This document shows, in pieces, positions 8,056-16,972 of a stretch of DNA of 64,000 bases. The position numbers and the translations under genes were made by a program. The notes beneath the pieces were generated by a model. That model worked only from the letters and a program-made list of their open reading frames with translations. It had not been told where the DNA came from and ran no database searches. The number at the start of each line of letters is the position of its first letter. Position 1 is the stretch's first letter. Source of the stretch: Cedecea lapagei (GTDB lineage Bacteria > Pseudomonadota > Gammaproteobacteria > Enterobacterales > Enterobacteriaceae); NCBI RefSeq assembly GCF_900635955.1, contig NZ_LR134201.1, forward strand, positions 4,154,001-4,218,000, in the 5' to 3' direction.

Positions 8056-9710
8056 TACCAGCTCCGGAATTTCGCTGGCGGGTTGTAGAGGCCGCCGGAC
8101 CATTCGACCAGATCGGCCACGCTGCTTGCCGCCAGCAGAGAACGGGTTGCCTCGCTGCGGCGGATGCCCATATCTTCCGGGTAAGCCACTTTGCCGCTCT
8201 GGCGCAGCGCTGCCACGCGCTTAGCGTCAACGCCCAGGCCGATGTCGGTGATGCCGGCTACCGCCGCAACCATCGCGCGCCGCTCCTCCAGGCTCTCCGC
8301 ACGGTAGAGATACGCAATCCCTTCCTCGGTCAGCACGTGGGTCACGTCGTCGCCGTAAATCATCACCGGCGCCAGCGGCATGCCGGAGGTTTTGGCAACT
8401 TCAACGGCATCCAGGGTTTCCACAAAGGTTGGCTTCACGCCTGCCTGGAAGGTTTCGACCATCTGCACCACCAGCTTTTTGCCGCGCTGCATCGGGTCGG
8501 GTTCGGTGATCATATTCAGCCAGGCCGGTGTAGCGTGGCGACGGCCGTGCGGGTCATGGCCCATGTTTGGCGCCCCGCCGAAGCCGGACAGGCGACCACG
8601 GGTCACGGTTGAGGAGTTGGCCAGGCCATCCACCTGAAGGGTGGAGCCGATAAACATATCCACCGCATACTGCCCTGCCAGCTGGCACATGGCGCGGTTG
8701 GAACGCATGGAGCCGTCGGCGCCGGTAAAGAAGATATCCGGGCGAGCGCGAATGTACTCTTCCATCCCCAGCTCGCCGCCGAAGCAGTGCACGCTCTCAA
8801 CCCAGCCGCTCTCAATCGCCGGGATCAGCGTCGGGTGCGGGTTAAGGGTCCAGTGCTTACAAATTTTGCCTTTCAGGCCAAGACGTTCGCCGTAGGTTGG
8901 CAGCAGCAGCTCGATGGCGGCGGTGTTGAAGCCGATACCGTGGTTCAGCGACTGAACCTGGTGCTCGGCATAAATGCCTTTGATGGCCATCATCGCCATC
9001 AGGATATGTTCCTGTTTGATCAGGCGCGGGTCGCGGGTAAACAGCGGTTCGATAAAGAACGGCTTATCGGCAACCACTACGTAGTCAATCCACGAGCCGG
9101 GAATGTCGACGCGCGGCAGGTCGCAGTCGTCGTCTACCAGCTCGTTCACCTGAGCGATAACAATCCCGTCGTGGAAGGCGGCAGCTTCAACCAGCGCGGG
9201 CGTATCTTCGGTGCTTGGGCCGGTATAAAGATTACCCTTGCGATCGGCCTTATACCCGGCGATAAGCGCAACGTTAGGCGCAAGATCGACGTATAAGCGC
9301 GCATAGAGTTCGATGTAGGTGTGGATAGAGCCGATTTCTAACTGCCCGTCTTCCAGCAGTTGAGAAATACGCAGGCTTTGCGTGCCGGAAAAAGAGAAGT
9401 CAAGCTTGCGGGCGATACCTTTTTCAAAAATATCGAGGTGTTCACTGCGCCCGACGCTCGGCATGATCATATGCAGATCGTGGACTTTTTGCGGGCTGAC
9501 TTCCGCCAGCATGCGGGAGAGGAAATCCGCCTGTTTCTGGTTGTTCCCTTCCAGCACCACCCGGTCACCCGGCGCAATCAGCTTTTCCATCACTCCGACG
9601 AGGTCCCCGGTCGGGATCACCTTGCCCTGCACGTTGCTGGACGCCATCCGCCGTTGCTTCTCGGTGCGGCGGGTGTTCCAGACGCGGGCGGGCGTTTGGC
9701 TAGCACTCAT
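8055..9710 (-). CDS. mdcA: Malonate decarboxylase alpha subunit MdcA (acetyl-S-ACP:malonate ACP transferase)
   Basis: A 551-residue CoA-transferase-like protein that exchanges acetyl for malonyl on MdcC. The central part shows conserved blocks such as GGAPNMGHDPHGRRHAT and ITEPDPMQRGKK. It is the first gene of the operon and starts at an ATG with a strong CAGGAGG site. The 273 bp upstream, up to cybC, must hold the MdcR-responsive promoter, but I could not identify the operator with confidence. Gene length and order match the Klebsiella cluster and the frame is intact. Confidence 0.93.
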   Translation of the reverse strand: MSASQTPARVWNTRRTEKQRRMASSNVQGKVIPTGDLVGVMEKLIAPGDRVVLEGNNQKQADFLSRMLAEVSPQKVHDLHMIMPSVGRSEHLDIFEKGIARKLDFSFSGTQSLRISQLLEDGQLEIGSIHTYIELYARLYVDLAPNVALIAGYKADRKGNLYTGPSTEDTPALVEAAAFHDGIVIAQVNELVDDDCDLPRVDIPGSWIDYVVVADKPFFIEPLFTRDPRLIKQEHILMAMMAIKGIYAEHQVQSLNHGIGFNTAAIELLLPTYGERLGLKGKICKHWTLNPHPTLIPAIESGWVESVHCFGGELGMEEYIRARPDIFFTGADGSMRSNRAMCQLAGQYAVDMFIGSTLQVDGLANSSTVTRGRLSGFGGAPNMGHDPHGRRHATPAWLNMITEPDPMQRGKKLVVQMVETFQAGVKPTFVETLDAVEVAKTSGMPLAPVMIYGDDVTHVLTEEGIAYLYRAESLEERRAMVAAVAGITDIGLGVDAKRVAALRQSGKVAYPEDMGIRRSEATRSLLAASSVADLVEWSGGLYNPPAKFRSW

Positions 9711-9940
9711 TATTAACCTCCTGATTCAGCGAATCATTTTGATTGGCTTTAGTCTGGTTAAAAGTGTGCGCCACGCCGAAAGGGGTATCAATTAAGCTCA
9801 GGGAACCATCATTAGCCTTAGAGTAATAATGGATTGTGGGTTTTGTGATCGGGCAAAAGGATATTCCACAGAAGGGTTAACGCAGAAAACTGCAGGCTCC
9901 CCTATTAGGCTCAGGTTGAGACACCGTGGAGTGGTCAGGC

Positions 9941-9973
9941 AAGAAAGAAAAAGCCCCCATCATATGGAGGCTT
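9941..9973 (-). terminator. Rho-independent terminator of cybC
   Basis: On the minus strand, AAGCCTCCAT, a three-base loop and ATGGGGGCTT form a 10-bp stem with one G-T pair, followed by TTTCTTTCTT. It lies 10 bp behind the cybC stop. Confidence 0.8.
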
Positions 9974-9983
9974 GCGGAATACG

Positions 9984-10370
9984 TTAGCGGAACTTCTTGT
10001 GGTAGGTATCGCGGGTGGTTTTGAAGTCTGCGGCAGCAGCCTGAGCTTCCGTCACCTTGCCCTCGTTAGCCAGCTTCAGCGCGCCGTCGATCTGGCCGAC
10101 AAGGATATCGAACCCGTGGCGGTACTCTTTCATGTTGGCGCTGTCGGCCGCTTCATTTTCCAGCTTTGGCGGCGTTCCTTTCTGCGCATCCAGAGCCGCT
10201 TCACGCATATTGCTCAGTGAAGTTTTCAGCTCGGCGGCATCTTTGGTGCTCAGTACGGTCTTATAGTTTTTGGCGATGATGTCCATGTCGTCGCCGACAT
10301 CTTTCGCAAAAGCGGCGCCGGACAACAAAACGGATGATACTGCTAACATTGCAATCAGTTGCTTACGCAT
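9984..10370 (-). CDS. cybC: Soluble cytochrome b562
   Basis: A 128-residue periplasmic four-helix-bundle haem protein. The signal peptide ends at AAFA, giving a mature chain that starts KDVGDDM with Met7 as one axial haem ligand. The other ligand is the His near the C terminus in TYHKKFR. It is a small electron carrier of uncertain physiological partner. It lies upstream of nothing obviously related, but cybC-pmbA neighbourhood is conserved in enterobacteria. A clear terminator follows. Confidence 0.92.
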   Translation of the reverse strand: MRKQLIAMLAVSSVLLSGAAFAKDVGDDMDIIAKNYKTVLSTKDAAELKTSLSNMREAALDAQKGTPPKLENEAADSANMKEYRHGFDILVGQIDGALKLANEGKVTEAQAAAADFKTTRDTYHKKFR

Positions 10371-10428
10371 TAACTCACCTTATCTTTATTATATGAGAAA
10401 AGGGCGCGGCAGGGCGCGCCACATTGCT

Positions 10429-11781
10429 TTACTGACCGGCTATCTTCATCTCCGGAAGTAAGACTGAACCACACTGAATGTTGCTACGTGTTTCTATATC
10501 GTTGCCAATAGTAACTATCTCGCGCCACATGTCTTTCAGGTTACCGGCGATGGTGATTTCGCTCACCGGATACTGAATCTCGCCGTTCTCAACCCAGAAG
10601 CCTGCCGCACCGCGAGAATAGTCGCCGGTAATGCCGCTTACGCCCTGCCCCATCAGCTCGGTTACCACCAGCCCGGTGCCCATCTGTTTCAGCATTTCCT
10701 CAAAGCCCAGGCCCTGGCCGGCAATGCGCCAGTTGTGGATCCCGCCCGCATGACCGGTGCTTTTCAGCCCCAGCTTACGCGCGGAATAGTTGGTCAGCAG
10801 CCACTGCTGCAGCACGCCGTCTTTGATAATATCGCGGCGTTCGGTGCGCACACCTTCGCTGTCAAACGGCGTGGAAGCCAGGCCTTTCAGCAAATGAGGA
10901 TGCTCTTCAATGGTCAACCAGTCCGGCAAAATTTGCTTGCCGAGGGAGTCCAGCAGGAAGGTCGATTTACGGTACACCGCGCCGCCCGCAATCGCGCCGA
11001 CCAGGTGGCCAAACAGCCCGGTCGCCACTTCATTGGCGAAAATAACCGGTGCTTTCATGGTGGACAATTTACGAGGCGACAGGCGCGACAATGTGCGACG
11101 AGCGCAGTCGGCACCTACCCACTCGGGTGATTTAAGATCTTCCATCGCACGGCCAATGGTGTAGGCGTAATCACGCTCCATATCGCCGTTCTCTTCGGCA
11201 ATCACGCAGCTCGAAAGAGAGTGGCGGGTGGAGCAGTAGCTTTGCAGCATGCCGTGGCTGTTGCCGAAAACTTTGATGCCATAATGGCTGTTAAAGCTGC
11301 CGCCTTCGGTATTGGTGATGCGCTTGTCTACGTTAAGAGAAGCATTTTCCGCCCGCGCGGCAAGCTCAATAGCGCGCTCCGGGTCAATCTCCGTCGGGTG
11401 GAAGAGATCGAGATCTGGCGCATCAAAGGCCAGCAGCTCTTTATCGGCCACGCCTGCGTAAGGATCCGGCGAGGTATAACGCGCGATATCCAGCGCCGCC
11501 TGTACGGTACGCGCTATCGCGTCCGGGCTAAGGTCGGTGGACGAAGCGCTGCCCTTGCGGTTTTGATGATAAACGGTGATGCCAAGCGCACCATCGCTGT
11601 TGAATTCGACGTTCTCCACCTCACCGTAGCGGGTGCTGACGCTGATACCAGTGGTTTTACTGACCGCAACTTCTGCGCCGTCTGACTTGCCTTTCGCCAG
11701 CTCCAGCGCCTGTGAAACCGCCTGCTCCAGAACCTGACGTTGTTGTGCTACTTGCGTGTTTACTTTCATCGCTACTGCCAT
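10429..11781 (-). CDS. pmbA: Metalloprotease TldE/PmbA subunit
   Basis: A 450-residue protein nearly identical in layout to E. coli PmbA, beginning MAVAMKVNTQV. PmbA (TldE) forms a heterodimeric zinc protease with TldD that matures microcin B17 and helps degrade CcdA antitoxin. TldE lacks the catalytic HExxxH motif, and none is seen here. The start at 11781 reproduces the E. coli N terminus; the reading frame continues about 127 codons further upstream, but that part is antisense to the darP promoter and gene. It is divergent from darP, as in E. coli. Confidence 0.93.
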   Translation of the reverse strand: MAVAMKVNTQVAQQRQVLEQAVSQALELAKGKSDGAEVAVSKTTGISVSTRYGEVENVEFNSDGALGITVYHQNRKGSASSTDLSPDAIARTVQAALDIARYTSPDPYAGVADKELLAFDAPDLDLFHPTEIDPERAIELAARAENASLNVDKRITNTEGGSFNSHYGIKVFGNSHGMLQSYCSTRHSLSSCVIAEENGDMERDYAYTIGRAMEDLKSPEWVGADCARRTLSRLSPRKLSTMKAPVIFANEVATGLFGHLVGAIAGGAVYRKSTFLLDSLGKQILPDWLTIEEHPHLLKGLASTPFDSEGVRTERRDIIKDGVLQQWLLTNYSARKLGLKSTGHAGGIHNWRIAGQGLGFEEMLKQMGTGLVVTELMGQGVSGITGDYSRGAAGFWVENGEIQYPVSEITIAGNLKDMWREIVTIGNDIETRSNIQCGSVLLPEMKIAGQ

Positions 11782-11881
11782 AATGTAAGGTGAGTCGTTC
11801 AAGTCTAACAGGATCAGAACAATTTCGCAGTGCAGCCCCATTGCTGGTAATATCCGCGTCAACTTTTTTAAGGAGCCTAAT

Positions 11882-12436
11882 ATGACCAAGCAGCCCGAAG
11901 ACTGGCTCGACGACGTGCCCGATGATGAAAATGAAGACGAAGATGATGAAATTATCTGGGTCAGTAAAAGTGAGATTAAGCGCGACGCCGAAGAGCTAAA
12001 ACGCCTGGGCGTTGAGCTGATGGAACTGGGCAAAAATGCCCTGGAAAAAATCCCGCTCGACGATGATTTACGTGCCGCGATTGAGCTGGCGCAGCGCATC
12101 AAAAAAGAAGGCCGCCGCCGCCAGGTGCAGCTGATCGGCAAGATGATGCGTTCCCGCGACATGGACCCGATCCGTCAGGCCCTCGATAAGCTGAAGAACC
12201 GCCACAACCAGCAGGTCTCCCTGTTCCACAAGCTGGAAGCCCTGCGCGACCGTCTGGTCGAAGAAGGCGACGAGGCGATGAGCGAAGTTCTGAGGCTTTA
12301 CCCGCAGGCTGACCGCCAGCAGCTGCGCGTGCTTATCCGCAACGCGCAAAAAGAAAAAGCGGCCAATAAGCCGCCTAAGTCCTACCGTCAGATCTTCTCT
12401 TACCTTCGCGAACTCGCCGAAGAGCAGGAAAGCTAA
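11882..12436 (+). CDS. darP: Ribosome biogenesis factor DarP (YjgA)
   Basis: A 184-residue, highly charged helical protein starting MTKQPEDWLDDVP, with an acidic N terminus (about residues 8-25) and a basic helical body. DarP binds late pre-50S ribosomal subunits and helps shape the peptidyl-transferase centre. Length and sequence agree with E. coli YjgA. An AAGGAG site precedes the ATG. It is divergent from pmbA with 100 bp between them. Confidence 0.93.
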   Translation: MTKQPEDWLDDVPDDENEDEDDEIIWVSKSEIKRDAEELKRLGVELMELGKNALEKIPLDDDLRAAIELAQRIKKEGRRRQVQLIGKMMRSRDMDPIRQALDKLKNRHNQQVSLFHKLEALRDRLVEEGDEAMSEVLRLYPQADRQQLRVLIRNAQKEKAANKPPKSYRQIFSYLRELAEEQES

Positions 12437-12442
12437 GACGTT

Positions 12443-12485
12443 AGCGCTGGCCTGATGCTCTCAGCGGCCAGCGCTCCATTTCTTC
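12443..12485 (+). terminator. Terminator between darP and the LysE-family gene
   Basis: AGCGCTGGCC and GGCCAGCGCT form a perfect 10-bp stem with a 13-base loop, followed by CCATTTCTTCT. It separates convergent darP and the LysE-type gene and may serve darP. Confidence 0.6.
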
Positions 12486-12494
12486 TGACCTTTC

Positions 12495-13124
12495 TCAGGT
12501 CAAATTACTGCGTCGATACAGCGCCACGCCCACCGCCAGCACGGCGAGCATCCCCGCACAGCTGCGGTTCACCCAGCGCATAACGTTGGCGGAGAACTTA
12601 CGCATCGCATGGCGGCCACCCCAGGCGTAAATCGTCATCATGATGCAGTCGATAATCGCGCTGACCAGCGCCAGAATCATGTACTGCGCCGCCACTGGCT
12701 CCTGCGGGCGGATGAACTGCGGTAAAAATGCCGAGAAGAACAGCAGCCCTTTCGGGTTGGATAAGCCGACCATTAGCGAGCGCAAAAAAGCCGTTTTACC
12801 CGTGGCCACCGCTGCCGAAGCGCTCACGCTGAGCGCCTTAGCGGGCGCGCGCCACAGCACGTAAGCCAGATACACAAGGTACAGAGCACCGCCCCATTTC
12901 ACCACCGCAAACAGCTGTTCGGAGGCCTGCAATAACGCGCCCAGGCCGCAGCCTACAGCGCCTATCAGCAGCAGGTCGGCCAGCACCGCGCCGAGAAAGC
13001 CGTAGCTCGCAATACGCATCCCGTAAGTGGCGCCATTATTAAGCGCCAAAAGCATCGACGGGCCGGGGGTTACCATAACCGCGCTAACGGCGATGACGTA
13101 AAGAAACAGCGTGGTGATATCCAT
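12495..13124 (-). CDS. LysE/RhtB-family amino-acid exporter
   Basis: A 209-residue inner-membrane protein with six hydrophobic segments. It has the family signature VTPGPSMLLALNNGATYG near residues 17-34 and NPKGLLFFSAFLPQF near residue 125. Family members export amino acids or homoserine-lactone-like compounds; the substrate cannot be read from sequence. The ATG at 13124 is preferred to a TTG one codon earlier. It is convergent with darP and transcribed away from the GNAT gene in the same direction, with 76 bp between them, so it may be a separate unit. Confidence 0.8.
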   Translation of the reverse strand: MDITTLFLYVIAVSAVMVTPGPSMLLALNNGATYGMRIASYGFLGAVLADLLLIGAVGCGLGALLQASEQLFAVVKWGGALYLVYLAYVLWRAPAKALSVSASAAVATGKTAFLRSLMVGLSNPKGLLFFSAFLPQFIRPQEPVAAQYMILALVSAIIDCIMMTIYAWGGRHAMRKFSANVMRWVNRSCAGMLAVLAVGVALYRRSNLT

Positions 13125-13200
13125 CAATCAAGTCCTGGTAAAAAAAATACGTCAGCCCCCGGCGGCCACTGCCCGCCAGGGACTTTAAAAAACGTCTGGA

Positions 13201-13731
13201 TTAAAGTTCGCGTTCCATCACGACGCGGCAGAGATCGTCAAAAAAGCGGGCATACTGCGCCTCATAAATGGGCTGCGGATAGCTCAACACAATCAGCTGA
13301 TGGTCGGGAATGTCCGCATGGTAGGTCGGGTGGAAGTGCGGGTAGCCGTTTTCACTGAACCCGAGGCTTTGGTAAAAGCGCAGCCGCTTATGGGCAATCT
13401 CAGTGGTCAGCGGATCGATTTCGAGGATAGTCTGCGGGTAGAGCTGCAAAAACTGGCTCAGCATCCGCTTGCCGTAACCCTGAGCGCGCAGCTTGCCGTT
13501 GACCGCCAGGTGCTCAATGTAGGCGTAGTCGCCGAAGTCCCACGCGCCGATCATGCCAACAAACTGCTCGCCGTCGAACCACGCCTGCAGGCTGTAGTTT
13601 GGGTTCGCAAGTGCGCTGATTTTTGCGGCGGGCTGGCGTTTTTCATGGCGCGGAAAGGCGCTTTCATACAGTTCGTCCACGCTGTCAAAATAGGGGGAGC
13701 TGCGGTCGGTAATTCGTTTTATCGTTAGCAT
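13201..13731 (-). CDS. GNAT-family N-acetyltransferase
   Basis: A 176-residue protein with the GNAT fold. The acetyl-CoA-binding motif A is seen as GKLRAQGYGKRML near residue 80, preceded by the beta-4 strand YIEHLAVN and followed by FYQSLGFSENG. The acceptor substrate is unknown. The start MLTIKRITDRSS gives a usual family length. Neighbours (a LysE-type exporter and a DJ-1/AraC regulator) do not indicate a substrate, and I do not recognise a gene name. Confidence 0.75.
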   Translation of the reverse strand: MLTIKRITDRSSPYFDSVDELYESAFPRHEKRQPAAKISALANPNYSLQAWFDGEQFVGMIGAWDFGDYAYIEHLAVNGKLRAQGYGKRMLSQFLQLYPQTILEIDPLTTEIAHKRLRFYQSLGFSENGYPHFHPTYHADIPDHQLIVLSYPQPIYEAQYARFFDDLCRVVMEREL

Positions 13732-13778
13732 GGCGCGCAGTTTACCAAATGCAGGCGGAGAAATAACCTGGCGGCTGG

Positions 13779-14741
13779 CTACTTCCCTTTGACCTGAAAC
13801 GCCTTACGGTAGAGCGACGGCGACGTTTTAAACTGCTGCTGAAAATGCCTGCGCAGCGAAAGTGCGGAGCTAAAGCCGGACGCCATCGCGACCTGTTCCA
13901 CCGGCTGGTCTGTTTTTTCCAAAAAGCGCTGCGCCAGCGCCAGCCGCTGATTGAGCAGCCATTGCGTCACGGTCGTCCCCGTTGTTTGCTGGAAGCGGCG
14001 GGTAAAAGTCCGGCGGCTCATGCAGGCTCTGCTGGTCAGCATGTCGACCGAGATTGCCTCCTGCAGATTTTGCGTCGCCCAGCCCAGCGTCTGCATAAAG
14101 CGATCCCCGCCGTGGGTATTATAAACCGGCTGTTCAATAAACTGCGCCTGCCCGCCCTGCCTCTGCGGCGGCACCACCAGCAGGCGAGCCACATGGTTAG
14201 CCACTTCAGCACCACACTGCTGCCGCACCAGGTGCAGGCAACAGTCGATGCTGGCCGCCGTTCCCGCCGAGGTCACCACATCACCTTCATCAACGTAGAG
14301 TACGTTACGGTCAAGCGCGACCGAAGGATAAAGCTGGCTGAACGCCTGCATCCAGTTCCAGTGGGTGGTCGCCGGGCGGCCCTCAAGCAGCCCACATGCC
14401 GCCAGAACAAACGCTCCCATGCAGAGGCCAACCACTTTAGCGCCGCGGGCATGGGCGCTTTTCAGGGCAACCATCAGCTCAGCGGGAGGCGCAACCGCGG
14501 GGTCACTCCAGCTCGGCACGATAACCATATCCATTTCGTCCAGCGCCATCAGGCTGTGTTCGGTCGTAATTGTAAACCCGGCGTTGGTTCTTAGTGGCCC
14601 TGACTGGGTCGCACACACAGCAAGCTCATAATAAGGCAGCCCTTCCGCATCTACGGCTTTTTCAAACACCGCACAAGGCACAGAAAGGTGAAAAGGAATG
14701 ATGTCAGGAAACACGACAATCCCTATTTTTATCGCTGACAT
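13779..14741 (-). CDS. GlxA-type transcriptional regulator (DJ-1/PfpI plus AraC)
   Basis: A 320-residue regulator with an N-terminal DJ-1/PfpI-like domain (about residues 5-170; VVGLCMGAFVLAACGLL carries the nucleophile-elbow cysteine) and a C-terminal AraC helix-turn-helix pair (about residues 220-315; CMSRRTFTRRFQQTTG). The start at 14741 has GGAGG six bases upstream. It is divergent from an exported isochorismatase-like gene with 139 bp between them, so that gene is its most likely target. Its effector is unknown. Confidence 0.8.
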   Translation of the reverse strand: MSAIKIGIVVFPDIIPFHLSVPCAVFEKAVDAEGLPYYELAVCATQSGPLRTNAGFTITTEHSLMALDEMDMVIVPSWSDPAVAPPAELMVALKSAHARGAKVVGLCMGAFVLAACGLLEGRPATTHWNWMQAFSQLYPSVALDRNVLYVDEGDVVTSAGTAASIDCCLHLVRQQCGAEVANHVARLLVVPPQRQGGQAQFIEQPVYNTHGGDRFMQTLGWATQNLQEAISVDMLTSRACMSRRTFTRRFQQTTGTTVTQWLLNQRLALAQRFLEKTDQPVEQVAMASGFSSALSLRRHFQQQFKTSPSLYRKAFQVKGK

Positions 14742-14880
14742 CCAGCCTCCGGTAATTTGGCGCAATACGCTCGTTTTTGGGTATTACGATAGCTATTTTC
14801 AGTCCGGCAAGCGCGGCAAACTTTATCTCATCCACGGCGCAGAGTGCGCCTCCTCTGTAAGATAACCAAGGAAGAGCAAG

Positions 14881-15582
14881 ATGAGAAAATTAATTGCCAG
14901 TAGCACCTTAGCCCTGTCAATGAGCGCAGCCAGCATGAGCCCGCTGGCCGAAACCAAAACGGCTGAGCAGGCCCCGACAATTCGCACGATGAATGGCGCA
15001 GAAAAAACGCGCTCGCTGGATGCAAAAACCTCGGCCCTCGTCGTCATTGATTTCCAGAACGAATACTTCGACGGAAAAATGCCGATCCCGAACGGCAAAA
15101 AAGCGCTGGAAAACGCCAGGCGACTGGTGAATTTTTCCCATCAACAAGGAATGCCGGTGTATTTCGTTCAGCATCTCGGCCCGGCAAACGGCCCGCTGTT
15201 TGCCAAAGGCAGCCACTTTGCCGAATTCCATAAAGAGCTGCAGCCCACAAAAGCCGACTACGTGATAACGAAAGAGACGCCAAGTTCGTTTGTCGGCACT
15301 GCGCTCGACGAGCAGCTAAAAGGCCAGGGGATAAAACAGCTGATCATTACCGGACTGATGACCCATATGTGCGTCTCTTCGACCGCACGTGATGCGGTTC
15401 CGCTGGGGTATCAGGTGATTATTCCTGAAGACGCAACGGCCACGCGCGACCTTGCGACCTGGGATAATAAAGTGGTCGATCATAACGTACTGCAGGAAGC
15501 AGCGCTGGCGGGCGTAGCGGACGTGTTTGCGGAAATTAAAACCACGGATGAAGTGCTGAAGATGCCCGTGACGAAGGGCTAA
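14881..15582 (+). CDS. Exported isochorismatase-family cysteine hydrolase
   Basis: A 233-residue protein with a probable N-terminal signal peptide (about residues 1-24, ending near SMSPLA). The isochorismatase fold and the catalytic triad are visible: Asp in LVVIDFQNEYF, Lys in YVITKETPSSF and Cys in MTHMCVSSTARDA, with the cis-peptide motif just before the Cys. Family members hydrolyse amides or vinyl ethers; the substrate is unknown. A secreted member is less common than cytosolic ones. The gene is divergent from a GlxA-type regulator and ends in a terminator shared with epmA. Confidence 0.8.
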   Translation: MRKLIASSTLALSMSAASMSPLAETKTAEQAPTIRTMNGAEKTRSLDAKTSALVVIDFQNEYFDGKMPIPNGKKALENARRLVNFSHQQGMPVYFVQHLGPANGPLFAKGSHFAEFHKELQPTKADYVITKETPSSFVGTALDEQLKGQGIKQLIITGLMTHMCVSSTARDAVPLGYQVIIPEDATATRDLATWDNKVVDHNVLQEAALAGVADVFAEIKTTDEVLKMPVTKG

Positions 15583-15612
15583 AAAAGGCCCCGGTCTGGG
15601 GCCATTCTTTTG
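15583..15612. terminator. Bidirectional terminator between the isochorismatase-like gene and epmA
   Basis: A GGCCCC/GGGGCC hairpin (15587-15603) is flanked by AAAAAA on the left and TTCTTTT on the right. It serves the convergent plus-strand isochorismatase-like gene and minus-strand epmA. Confidence 0.8.
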
Positions 15613-15614
15613 CG

Positions 15615-16592
15615 TTAAGCGCGGTCGACGGTAAAGGCTAAAACCTCGGAGAGGCTTTCCGCCCCCAGCGCGAGCATGATCAGGCGATCAACGCCCAGCG
15701 CCACGCCGGAGCTGTCCGGCATGCCGGCTTCCAGCGCCGCCAGCAGATTCAAGTCTACCGGCTGCTGCGGCAGGCCAAGCGCCGCACGTTTGCGGTTATC
15801 CTGCTCAAAACGCTGCTGCTGTTCGCGCGCGTCGGTCAGCTCATGGAAGCCGTTCGCCAGCTCGATGCCTTTAAAGTACACCTCAAAGCGTTCCGCCACG
15901 CGGTGATCCTCGGTGCTGATCTGCGCCAGAGAAGCCTGGCTTGCCGGGAAGTGGTAAACGAAGGTCGGCTTGTCTTTACCAATCTGCGGCTCAACGCCCA
16001 TAGCGAAAAGCAGCTGCAGCAGCGTATCTCTGTCTTCTTCTTTGTCGGCGATGTTGCTCAGGTCGAGCTTCGCCGCCGCTTCACGCAGCTGCGCTTTGTC
16101 CGCTGACAGCGGGTCGATGTCCAGATGGCGCTGGAAGGCCTGCTGGTAGGAAAGGCTTTCAGCCGCCCCACACTCAAGCACCTGCTGCAGCAGGTCATCC
16201 ACCTCATTCATCAGGCGATACATGTCGTAGTGCGGGCGGTACCACTCCAGCATGGTGAATTCCGGGTTGTGGTGACGCCCCATCTCTTCATTACGGAAAC
16301 TGCGGCACAGCTGGAACACCGGGCCACAGCCCGCCGCCAGCAGGCGTTTCATGTGGTATTCCGGGCTGGTCATCAGGTACAGGTTCATGCCCTGGGAGTG
16401 GCCTGGGCCTACGAAACGGGTTTCAAACGGCACCAGATGAATGTCGGTTACCGTCGCCTGGCTCATGCAGGGTGTTTCCACCTCCAGAACGCCGCGGTCG
16501 GCGAAGAAGCGCCGAATCTCCGCCATAATGGCGGCGCGTTTTAGCAGGTTGGGGATGGATGCGCTCGGCTGCCAGGTGGCCGTTTCGCTCAT
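15615..16592 (-). CDS. epmA: Elongation factor P--(R)-beta-lysine ligase EpmA
   Basis: A 325-residue class II lysyl-tRNA-synthetase paralogue (PoxA/GenX) without the anticodon-binding domain. It activates (R)-beta-lysine and ligates it to Lys34 of EF-P. Motif 2 is seen in FRNEEMGRHHNPEFTMLEWY near residue 100 and motif 3 in SGVALGVDRLIMLALG near residue 300. The start at 16592 (MSETATWQPS) reproduces the E. coli protein. Both partners of the modification pathway, efp and epmB, lie 8-10 kb away in this window. It is divergent from frdA. Confidence 0.95.
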   Translation of the reverse strand: MSETATWQPSASIPNLLKRAAIMAEIRRFFADRGVLEVETPCMSQATVTDIHLVPFETRFVGPGHSQGMNLYLMTSPEYHMKRLLAAGCGPVFQLCRSFRNEEMGRHHNPEFTMLEWYRPHYDMYRLMNEVDDLLQQVLECGAAESLSYQQAFQRHLDIDPLSADKAQLREAAAKLDLSNIADKEEDRDTLLQLLFAMGVEPQIGKDKPTFVYHFPASQASLAQISTEDHRVAERFEVYFKGIELANGFHELTDAREQQQRFEQDNRKRAALGLPQQPVDLNLLAALEAGMPDSSGVALGVDRLIMLALGAESLSEVLAFTVDRA

Positions 16593-16818
16593 GAGAAAGT
16601 CTCCGTATTTATACAAGGCCGAGAAGTCTACCCGCATCACAGAAAGGAGACAAATTTTGCGCAGAGAATTTTCGTTTCGGCGCAAAAGGGGGAGTCCCAA
16701 CACACTTTTCTTCTAAGCGGGCAGCCATTTTTTTCCTTCCCTACACCATTTAAAAAATCATTTTTGTGACGTAATTCATTAACAGCGGTAATTAATCACC
16801 TCACAGAACGGCAAAAAA

Positions 16819-16832
16819 ATCGAACAAATCAA
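16819..16832 (+). promoter_or_regulatory. FNR site of the frd promoter
   Basis: ATCGA-N4-ATCAA lies where E. coli frd carries its FNR box (ATCGA-N4-GTCAA), and a TATACT -10 element follows at 16855-16860. This fits FNR activation of frdABCD without oxygen. The surrounding 380-bp epmA-frdA gap (16593-16972) holds both promoters and a long frd leader; no other gene is seen there. Confidence 0.65.
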
Positions 16833-16972
16833 ATTTCCCCAATATTCCTCCGGTTATACTTCATCTACCTAAGAAGGAGCAGGGATACACCTTTCGCAGC
16901 CACCGCCTTTCAGACGGTGAACACCCTTTGGTCGTATTAGCTTTGCGAATTACTAAAATCTGGAGGAATGTC

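Noticed and set aside
11782..12162. N-terminal extension of pmbA
   Set aside because: The Ser/Ile-rich extension is antisense to darP and absent from E. coli PmbA; start set at 11781.
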